Positions 1 through 5,078 of a stretch of DNA of 5,078 nt are shown here, piece by piece. Below the pieces are notes generated by a model, which did not search any database, was not told the origin of the DNA, and worked only from the letters and a program-made list of their open reading frames with translations. Numbering within the stretch: position 1 is the stretch's first letter; each line of letters starts with the position of its first letter. Source of the DNA: an uncultured Lachnospiraceae bacterium (lineage in GTDB: Bacteria > Bacillota_A > Clostridia > Lachnospirales > Lachnospiraceae). The stretch lies in the NCBI GenBank assembly GCA_910585855.1, contig CAJUGZ010000298.1, positions 1-5,078 of the forward strand, written 5' to 3'. The translations under genes and the position numbers were made by a program.

Positions 1-114
1 CTTCTTGCTTTTTGGAAACCGGAACAGCAGGCTGCCCACCGTTTTCGAATCTGGCGTCCTCTGGCGTCGGCGTCCTCTCTCTATAAAAATCATCCTCTGC
101 CAGCAATTTTTAGC
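1..114. other. Leading intergenic stretch without a supported gene
   Basis: I see no start codon with a ribosome binding site, no tRNA-like fold and no T-tailed hairpin here. Reading frame 1 has no stop from base 1 into the chemoreceptor gene, so an open frame technically continues to the window edge. The encoded residues do not look like part of a chemoreceptor, which normally begins a few residues before its first membrane helix. I therefore treat the openness as chance. The stretch could hold the tail of an upstream feature lying outside the window. Confidence 0.4.
51..78. repeat. Short GGCGTC direct-repeat cluster
   Basis: GGCGTC occurs three times, at 53-58, 63-68 and 69-74. The ten bases GGCGTCCTCT are exact at 53-62 and 69-78. 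The cluster is more GC-rich than the AT-rich sequence around it. No protein or RNA role is visible. The right edge of the window also ends in GGCGT (5074-5078) beside an IS605-like palindrome, so this could be remnant insertion-sequence sequence, but that is only a suspicion. Confidence 0.5.
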
Positions 115-147
115 TTGAAAATTTTGAAAACTCCAAATAGCTTTTTA

Positions 148-176
148 TTGAAAAAATTTTGCAAAAATAGTAAGAT
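148..176 (+). promoter_or_regulatory. Candidate sigma-A promoter of the chemoreceptor gene
   Basis: TTGAAA (148-153, five of six matches to the -35 consensus) is followed after exactly 17 bases by TAAGAT (171-176, four of six matches to the -10 consensus). Transcription would start near 183 and give a leader of about 28 bases that contains the ribosome binding site. I saw no sequence close to the flagellar sigma-D consensus. The region is very AT-rich, so a chance match is possible. Confidence 0.5.
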
Positions 177-192
177 AGGTAATATAGTGATA

Positions 193-202
193 AAAGGAGG
201 AG
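193..202 (+). promoter_or_regulatory. Ribosome binding site that fixes the chemoreceptor start
   Basis: AAAGGAGGAG matches the anti-Shine-Dalgarno sequence very well. Its GGAGG core (196-200) lies 10 bases before ATG 211. This favours ATG 211 over the in-frame TTG at 115, which has no comparable site and would put an unlikely basic extension before the first membrane helix. Confidence 0.85.
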
Positions 203-210
203 AAGAGAAA

Positions 211-1905
211 ATGGAAGAAATATTTAAAAATCTGAAAGTGGGTAAAAAATTTCGATATGCATTTGGAATTATTTTACTTTTGTTTGTTGTTACTATTTTG
301 GTTGCGGTAATTGCAAGTGAGATTATTCAGCATGATTTTAAGGTTTTTTATAAAGAATCCTATCAAAATAGTATGACACAGATGGAAATTCGAAAGGATC
401 TTCAGGTAGTGGGAAAAATGGTTCTTTGGTCTATGACAACAGAGGATGAAGCAGAGGGAGAGTTTTATTTAGAGAGTGCAGAGGAGTATGCACAAAGTGT
501 TGCAACTCATGTAGAAAAATTAAAACAGGGTTTTCAGAACAGCACTCTTTTACAGCAGTTAGATCGTGCAATGGAGGAGATGAAGACATACCGGACAGAA
601 CTTACGGAACTGGCAACTGCAAATCGAAATCAGGAAGCATTGGAATTATTTAATGGAGCATATAATACGGCTACAGAGAATATACAAAATATTTTGATTA
701 CGATTGGTGAGGAATTGGACAATTCGGCAGAAAAGCGTTATAAAGAGGCAAATTTAACTGGAATTATCAGTCTGATATTTATGCTGACAGTTGGTGCTGG
801 TTCGATTATTTTTGCACTTCGTCTGGGAGCAGTTTTAACTAGAATTTTTAAAGAACCGATTCAAGAGATAGAACAGGCTACATATCAGTTAAGAAACGGA
901 GATCTCAATATACAGATAGAGTATCAGTCGGAGGATGAACTTGGGGGATTGATAAAGAATTTTAGAGATGCCTGTGGCGGGCTTCATGAGATTATTCAGG
1001 ATGCCGGAGAGTTGCTGAGTGAGATGGCAGAGGGAAACTTTAATGTAAAAACAGAGAAAGAAGAGAAGTATGTAGGAGAATTTGTACGGCTGGTAGAATC
1101 TATGCGTAAGCTGAATCGGCAGTTGGATGCTACACTGCGCCGAATCAATGAGGCTTCTGAACAGGTGGCACTTGGAGCAGGGCAGCTTGCGGAGAGTGCA
1201 CAGTCGCTTGCAGAGGGAGCTACCGATCAGGCAGGAGCAGTAGAGGAGTTGACAGCGACAATCGAGAGTGTAAGTGCTATGGCAGAACAAAGTGCAGAGG
1301 CGGCACAAAATGAGGCAGATCGAATTTTGCAGGCAAAAGAGGATGCAGAAAAGAGCAGAGAGGAATTAAAAGTACTGACAGAGGCAATGGAGCGAATTAA
1401 TGCAACTTCTATGGAAATTCAAAATATTATCGGTGCGATTGAGGATATTGCTTCTCAGACAAATTTACTTTCTTTAAATGCTTCGATTGAAGCGGCAAGG
1501 GCGGGAGAAGCCGGAAGAGGATTTGCTGTTGTAGCGGATCAGATTGGAAAGTTAGCTTCAGACAGTGCGCAGTCTGCAGTGGATACCAGAGAATTGATTG
1601 AAAAGTCGATTGTAGAGATTGAACACGGAAATGTTATTACAGAAAAAACAGTAAAGGTGTTAGAGGGAATTTTGGGAAGTATGGGAACTTTTGCTGAAAC
1701 GGCAACGGAGAGCAGTGTAGCTTCTGTATCGCAGGCTAAGATGTTAAAGGAAGTAGAGGTTGGGATAGAACAGATTGCCGCTGTTGTAGAGAGCAATTCT
1801 GCTTCTGCAGAGCAAACTTCAGCAACCAGTGAAGAGCTGTCGGCTCAGTCGGATAATCTAAAGGGCTTGGTCGGACAATTTCAGCTTCGGCAGATTCAGG
1901 AATAA
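211..1905 (+). CDS. Transmembrane methyl-accepting chemotaxis protein (4HB sensor, HAMP, MCP signalling domain)
   Basis: A 564-residue inner-membrane chemoreceptor. It should sense a ligand outside the cell and control the CheA kinase through CheW, and so flagellar rotation. Seen in order: a short cytoplasmic N-terminus with the NLKVGKKF motif; membrane helix 1 (about 16-36); an extracytoplasmic helical region (about 37-183) that fits the four-helix-bundle 4HB_MCP sensor in size and pattern; membrane helix 2 (about 184-203); a HAMP domain (about 204-257, with P216 and the DELGG motif at 242-246); a second HAMP-like segment (about 262-318, with AEGNF at 273-277); and a long coiled-coil signalling domain. 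The hairpin tip is canonical: QTNLLSLNASIEAARAGE at 416-433, then GRGFAVVA at 435-442. Glu/Gln-rich stretches such as AVEELTATIE and SAEQTSATSEEL flank the tip and are likely methylation helices. There is no C-terminal NWETF-type CheR-docking peptide; the protein ends RQIQE. The start at ATG 211 follows from the ribosome binding site. The ligand cannot be predicted from sequence. Length is normal for the family, and nothing is truncated. Confidence 0.96.
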   Translation: MEEIFKNLKVGKKFRYAFGIILLLFVVTILVAVIASEIIQHDFKVFYKESYQNSMTQMEIRKDLQVVGKMVLWSMTTEDEAEGEFYLESAEEYAQSVATHVEKLKQGFQNSTLLQQLDRAMEEMKTYRTELTELATANRNQEALELFNGAYNTATENIQNILITIGEELDNSAEKRYKEANLTGIISLIFMLTVGAGSIIFALRLGAVLTRIFKEPIQEIEQATYQLRNGDLNIQIEYQSEDELGGLIKNFRDACGGLHEIIQDAGELLSEMAEGNFNVKTEKEEKYVGEFVRLVESMRKLNRQLDATLRRINEASEQVALGAGQLAESAQSLAEGATDQAGAVEELTATIESVSAMAEQSAEAAQNEADRILQAKEDAEKSREELKVLTEAMERINATSMEIQNIIGAIEDIASQTNLLSLNASIEAARAGEAGRGFAVVADQIGKLASDSAQSAVDTRELIEKSIVEIEHGNVITEKTVKVLEGILGSMGTFAETATESSVASVSQAKMLKEVEVGIEQIAAVVESNSASAEQTSATSEELSAQSDNLKGLVGQFQLRQIQE

Positions 1906-1961
1906 GAAAATAGAAATAGAAAAAGCAAACACAGAGTAAGGAGGAGAAATAAAGAAGAAAT
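1906..1961 (+). promoter_or_regulatory. Purine-rich intergenic leader with a distant Shine-Dalgarno sequence
   Basis: This 56-bp gap contains no inverted repeat with a T tract, so no terminator, and no convincing promoter. It therefore supports co-transcription of the chemoreceptor and ATPase genes. A strong AAGGAGGAG lies at 1938-1946, but its GGAGG core (1940-1944) is 17 bases from the ATG at 1962, against the usual 5-10. An in-frame TAA at 1950-1952 rules out an earlier start. A weaker AAAGAAG (1951-1957) is nearer the ATG. The spacing may reduce translation of the ATPase. Confidence 0.6.
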
Positions 1962-3665
1962 ATGAAAAGAGCAGAAGACTTAAAAGAATTGTTAAAAAGA
2001 ATTGATCATAAAAGCTATCCTGCTTATAAGGATACTGCCGGGAAATATCAGTTTCCCGGTTATGTCTTGTCGATTGATCATGTACAGGGAGATCCGTTTG
2101 CAGCACCTTCAAAAGTCAGCATTTTGATTCGGGGAAGAGAAGCCGGATTTCCAAAAGAACTGTTTGACAGAAAGTGGAAGAGGATTGCACTGCAGGATAT
2201 GATTCTTCGGCTGTTTTACAGACAGGTAGATCACTATTCATTTCAGGCAAAGGGTTCAGGAAAGAGTGGTTTGATGTCGGTTAGCCGCTGCGGGCAGGAA
2301 ATTTTGGAGCGAAGTGACTGTCAGATTGAAGAAGGAAGCGGGGATCTGCATTTTCGAATGGAGATTGGATTTCCTGCAAATGGAAGAACGATTCAGGCAA
2401 GGGAACTAGAAAAGATTTTTTTTGATTTTTTGCCGGAATGTGTAAAAAAGTCATTGCTGTATACTTCTTTGGATAAAAAAAAGTGGCAGCAGAATATGGA
2501 ACTTTCCGAGGATCAGCAGGTGATTCGGGAAGAGTTAAAGAAGCGTGATTTGGTAGCTTTTATTGCCAATGGTTCGGTTCTTCCAAGAGAATCTGGGGTT
2601 TCAAAACGACCGATGAAAGATGCAGTTGTATTTCAGTCGCCAAAGTCAATGGAGGTGACACTTTCGCTGCCATTTTATGGAGAAATCAAAGGAATGGGAA
2701 TTGCAAAGGGAATTACATTGATTGTAGGTGGCGGTTATCATGGAAAATCTACACTGCTAGAAGCATTGGAATTGGGGGTTTATAATCATATCAGAGGGGA
2801 TGGAAGAGAGTATGTGATTACGGACGAAACGGCTTTTAAAATTCGTGCAGAAGACGGACGCAGTGTAAAGGATGTGGATATTTCCATGTTTATTAATGGG
2901 CTTCCAAATGGAAAGGATACGAAGTCATTTTATACAGAGGATGCCAGCGGTAGCACGTCGCAGGCGGCAAATGTAATGGAGGCAATAGAAACCGGAAGCA
3001 GGCTGTTTTTGATTGATGAAGATACCAGTGCAACGAATTTTATGATTCGGGATGAGTTGATGCAGCGGGTAGTTCGGCGGGATGCAGAGCCAATTATTCC
3101 TTTTATTGATCGAATTACAGAATTATCGGATAAGTATGGGATTTCTACTGTTTTGGTAGCCGGGAGCAGCGGATCTTATTTTCATAAAGCAGATTGTATC
3201 GTACAGATGAATCGATATCAGCCGGAGGAAATTACAGAGTTTGCAAAAACGCAGGCAAAACAGTTTCCGATTTCAGAAGATACCGCACCTGCCTATGAGA
3301 TGACAGCATTTCGGCGGATTGTTCGTCCTGACTTAGAATTTAAAGGAAGAGATCGAGTAAAGATAAAATCGATGGGAAGAGATGGACTTTCGATTAATCG
3401 GGAAAATGTGGATCTGCGCTATGTGGAGCAGATTGTAGACGGTGGGCAGGTCAATGCACTTGGTTATCTAATCCTTTATGCACAGCGGAATCTATTTGAC
3501 GGGAAGCGGAGTATAAGAGAAACGGTAAAAGAATTGGAACGAATTATGGAAGAAAAAGGACTTGCCGGGATTTGCGAGGGAAGTTACCTTCCCGCCAATT
3601 TAACGATGCCTCGCACACAGGAAATTTTTGCTTGTTTTAACCGGGTGCGGGGATTAAAACTATAA
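1962..3665 (+). CDS. Predicted ATPase of the ABC class (COG3044 / PF09818 family)
   Basis: A 567-residue soluble P-loop ATPase without signal peptide or membrane helix. Its length and motif set match the 'ABC class ATPase' family, whose best-studied relative as I recall is the trypanosome mitochondrial RNA-editing-associated protein MRB1590. The bacterial role is not known to me. Seen: an N-terminal domain (about 1-240); a Walker A loop, GGGYHGKST, at 256-264, with H260 where many P-loops have Gly or Ser; a Ser/Gln-rich SGSTSQAAN at 329-337 in the place of an ABC signature motif; and a Walker B strand, LFLIDED, at 348-354, with D352 and E353 as the likely Mg and catalytic residues. This is followed by TSATN (355-359), and by VAGSSGSYF further on in the position of a switch/H-loop region. 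The C-terminal part (about 470-567) should be the family's extra domain. No transporter permease is nearby, so it is unlikely to drive transport. A nucleic-acid-related role is an inference from MRB1590 only. The gene follows the chemoreceptor by 56 bp without a terminator and is probably co-transcribed. All key motifs are intact. Confidence 0.92.
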   Translation: MKRAEDLKELLKRIDHKSYPAYKDTAGKYQFPGYVLSIDHVQGDPFAAPSKVSILIRGREAGFPKELFDRKWKRIALQDMILRLFYRQVDHYSFQAKGSGKSGLMSVSRCGQEILERSDCQIEEGSGDLHFRMEIGFPANGRTIQARELEKIFFDFLPECVKKSLLYTSLDKKKWQQNMELSEDQQVIREELKKRDLVAFIANGSVLPRESGVSKRPMKDAVVFQSPKSMEVTLSLPFYGEIKGMGIAKGITLIVGGGYHGKSTLLEALELGVYNHIRGDGREYVITDETAFKIRAEDGRSVKDVDISMFINGLPNGKDTKSFYTEDASGSTSQAANVMEAIETGSRLFLIDEDTSATNFMIRDELMQRVVRRDAEPIIPFIDRITELSDKYGISTVLVAGSSGSYFHKADCIVQMNRYQPEEITEFAKTQAKQFPISEDTAPAYEMTAFRRIVRPDLEFKGRDRVKIKSMGRDGLSINRENVDLRYVEQIVDGGQVNALGYLILYAQRNLFDGKRSIRETVKELERIMEEKGLAGICEGSYLPANLTMPRTQEIFACFNRVRGLKL

Positions 3666-3669
3666 GAAT

Positions 3670-5028
3670 TTAGGATTCGTTATAGTCAGGGATATAGACA
3701 CCGTTTTCATCCACATAGTATCCGTCCGGGGTAAAGGAAGCAGTTAAAAGTGAACCATCCGAAGACAGATAATAGCGCTTGCCGGTTGCAGCATCCATAA
3801 ACCATCCTGTTCGTATTTCTCCGGTATCGTTATCTAGATAATACCATTTTTCTGTCAGCGGATCTTGATACCATCCGGTGATTAATTCACCGGAATGGTT
3901 TGCTTCATTGAGATAGTACCAGCTAGTCCCCAGATTAAGCCAGCCCTCTGCTAAATAGCCAGTTGGAAGAAAATAGTACCATTCTTCGTCTATTTTGAGC
4001 CAAGTGTCAGAAGGGTATGTCTGATCTTCATATAAAAAGTATTTGCCGTAGTCGTCTGAAAACCAGTTTCCCTGTACCGGATCGGAGCGGTTATCAGATC
4101 GATCCAGTTCAATTTGTGTACGCAGTTTATCGAGAGCTTCCTGTGCTTTTTGTTCTTTTAGAGCAATGTATTCTTCATAGCATATATTAAGAGCATGAAT
4201 TTCACTGGCAGCTTCTACTCCTACATAACGAAAATGCCATGGTTCAAATGTAATCATAGTAAGTTCTGTTTTTTCTTTTGGATAGCGCAGAATAAAGCCA
4301 TATTCATGTGCATGTTCTTTTAGCCATTGTGCTTCTTTGGTATTGGCAAAATTGCTGTTTAACTGCTGATAATAAGTGGCAACAATATCCAGTGCCATAC
4401 CAGTATGATGTTCGCTGCTGCCGGGAAGGGCAATCGAACGTTCGGTTAATTCCTTTGCTTTTTCGGCGGAATATCCTTTGGCACGATAATCACGGATATG
4501 GCTGTCATAGATTTGTGTCTGTCTTGCATAAGAGCGATAGGCAGAACAGATTAAAAAGCGGCATCCATCCTTTTTTCCTGCATTTAGCATAGCAAGAAGC
4601 GGTTCATAGATTCTCTCGTCTACTGTCATAGAGTAGCCGGGAATTGTTTTTTGTGTAAAAGTATAGTTGTCTGGAAGCGGATGCGTTTTATTCACCAATA
4701 TCATATTCCATTCATTTTGATAAGAAATAGCTTTTTGATAGGCTTCATAAGCAGCAAGTGTTTCCGAAGAAGCGGTGGAAAGCTGAAAAATAAGATCCTC
4801 AATTATAATCATATCAGAATCGGCAGCATTTATCTCAGAAACAATAGTTGCATCTGTATCTATAGAATCATCTAAGACCGTTGTTTCCGTTGATTCCTCA
4901 GAAAATGCAGTATTTATACTGCTTGTCAGTACAGGTACTTCCAGTAAAGAAAAAGAAAAAAGGGAAGTACTTAAAAGCGTAAAAAGGGCAGTCCTTTTTC
5001 TGTAAGAGTAAAAAAATTTTTTGTTCAT
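3670..5028 (-). CDS. Secreted VanY-type D-alanyl-D-alanine carboxypeptidase with C-terminal cell-wall-binding repeats
   Basis: A 452-residue secreted zinc peptidase expected to remove the terminal D-Ala from peptidoglycan stem peptides, shaping cross-linking outside the membrane. Seen in order: a signal peptide with a basic N-region (KK, RKR), a hydrophobic core (about 13-37) and possible cleavage after AFS at 41-43; an acidic, Ser/Thr-rich linker (about 44-72); the VanY/peptidase M15B domain (about 105-275); a charged helical linker (about 272-315); and a choline-binding-type repeat array (about 320-448). The catalytic set is complete: CSAYRSYARQTQIYD at 161-175, SEHHTGMALD at 205-214 giving zinc ligands H207 and D214, and EPWH at 262-265 giving catalytic E262 and zinc ligand H265. 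ATG 5028 is chosen because the signal peptide follows it directly. An in-frame TTG at 5040 would add four residues, and a TAA at 5058-5056 blocks anything longer. Neither start has a clear Shine-Dalgarno sequence. The gene converges on the ATPase gene with 4 bp between the stops. An endopeptidase or LD-specificity is possible within this family. Confidence 0.93.
   Translation of the reverse strand: MNKKFFYSYRKRTALFTLLSTSLFSFSLLEVPVLTSSINTAFSEESTETTVLDDSIDTDATIVSEINAADSDMIIIEDLIFQLSTASSETLAAYEAYQKAISYQNEWNMILVNKTHPLPDNYTFTQKTIPGYSMTVDERIYEPLLAMLNAGKKDGCRFLICSAYRSYARQTQIYDSHIRDYRAKGYSAEKAKELTERSIALPGSSEHHTGMALDIVATYYQQLNSNFANTKEAQWLKEHAHEYGFILRYPKEKTELTMITFEPWHFRYVGVEAASEIHALNICYEEYIALKEQKAQEALDKLRTQIELDRSDNRSDPVQGNWFSDDYGKYFLYEDQTYPSDTWLKIDEEWYYFLPTGYLAEGWLNLGTSWYYLNEANHSGELITGWYQDPLTEKWYYLDNDTGEIRTGWFMDAATGKRYYLSSDGSLLTASFTPDGYYVDENGVYIPDYNES
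3685..4071 (-). repeat. Cell-wall-binding (choline-binding-type) repeat array within the peptidase
   Basis: Residues 320-448 of the peptidase form about six aromatic units of 18-23 residues. They start near G320 (NWFSDDYGKYFLYED), T342 (TWLKIDEEWYYF), W363 (WLNLGTSWYYL), W386 (WYQDPLTEKWYYLD), W409 (WFMDAATGKRYYL) and S431 (SFTPDGYYVDENG). Three inner boundaries read EGW or TGW, as in CW_binding (PF01473-type) repeats. Such modules hold enzymes at the wall or on teichoic-acid-like polymers. The first and last units are degenerate. The real ligand here need not be choline. Confidence 0.8.
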
Positions 5029-5045
5029 AAAATTCAGCAAGGAAA

Positions 5046-5067
5046 CCCACTGCCTTTAGGCGGTGGG
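5046..5067. mobile_element. Palindrome resembling an IS200/IS605-family subterminal hairpin
   Basis: CCCACTGCC (5046-5054), loop TTTA (5055-5058) and GGCGGTGGG (5059-5067) form a 9-bp stem. Read on the + strand all nine pairs form, one of them a T-G wobble; on the - strand that position is a C-A mismatch. The surrounding GGAAACCC...GGGAGGAAT context is like the hairpins I associate with ends of tnpB-carrying IS200/IS605 elements in Clostridia. No transposase gene lies in the window: either the element continues to the right, or this is a solitary end or miniature derivative. It lacks a T tract and is not a good terminator on either strand. Confidence 0.5.
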
Positions 5068-5078
5068 AGGAATGGCGT

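Noticed and set aside
115..210. In-frame TTG start giving a chemoreceptor 32 residues longer
   Set aside because: No ribosome binding site precedes it. The extension is basic and low-complexity, and the candidate promoter and the strong ribosome binding site both lie inside it.
889..2112. Open frames on the - strand opposite the chemoreceptor and ATPase genes
   Set aside because: They are shadows of the real coding frames; their translations resemble no family and show no start signals.
3578..3593. Perfect inverted repeat GGGAAG-TTAC-CTTCCC as a terminator
   Set aside because: It lies inside the ATPase coding sequence and is not followed by a T tract on either strand.
4308..4875. Open frames on the + strand opposite the peptidase gene
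   Set aside because: They are antisense to a well-supported gene, encode Cys/His/Trp-rich low-plausibility peptides and lack ribosome binding sites.
5029..5040. TTG at 5040 as the peptidase start
   Set aside because: It adds only four residues and has no clear Shine-Dalgarno sequence either; ATG 5028 directly precedes a normal signal peptide. It cannot be fully excluded.
5046..5067. Right-edge palindrome as an intrinsic terminator
   Set aside because: The bases following the stem are AGGAATGG on the + strand and GTTTCCTTG on the - strand, neither being a proper T tract.

Overview
The window looks like chromosomal DNA of a low-GC, Gram-positive anaerobe of the Clostridia, most likely a motile gut Lachnospiraceae. 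This is inferred from the AT-rich sequence, strong AGGAGG ribosome binding sites, a 4HB-type chemoreceptor with the 'NLLSLNASIEAARAGE' hairpin, and a secreted peptidase with choline-binding-type YY/GW repeats. No RNA gene, CRISPR array, phage gene or complete mobile element is visible.

Layout. Bases 1-114 hold no convincing gene, only a short GGCGTC direct-repeat cluster. Bases 148-210 carry a plausible sigma-A promoter and a strong ribosome binding site for a transmembrane methyl-accepting chemotaxis protein (211-1905, +). After a 56-bp purine-rich gap with no terminator comes a 567-residue member of the 'predicted ATPase of the ABC class' family (1962-3665, +), probably in the same transcript. 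Convergent to it, with only 4 bp between the stop codons, is a secreted VanY-type D-alanyl-D-alanine carboxypeptidase with a C-terminal cell-wall-binding repeat array (3670-5028, -). At the right edge, 17 bp upstream of the peptidase start, is a 9-bp-stem, 4-base-loop palindrome (5046-5067) that resembles the subterminal hairpins of IS200/IS605-family (TnpB-carrying) elements.

How the genes work together. The chemoreceptor should pass an external signal through HAMP segments to CheW/CheA and the flagellar motor. The ATPase is soluble and of unknown role; nothing in the sequence ties it to chemotaxis except position. The peptidase acts outside the cell, trimming the terminal D-Ala of peptidoglycan stem peptides, and is transcribed independently.

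Overall this is mostly ordinary core sequence. The most interesting points are the IS605-like palindrome abutting a peptidase gene that has no visible Shine-Dalgarno sequence, and the linkage of a poorly understood ATPase to a chemoreceptor. I do not see strong evidence for a new multi-gene system.
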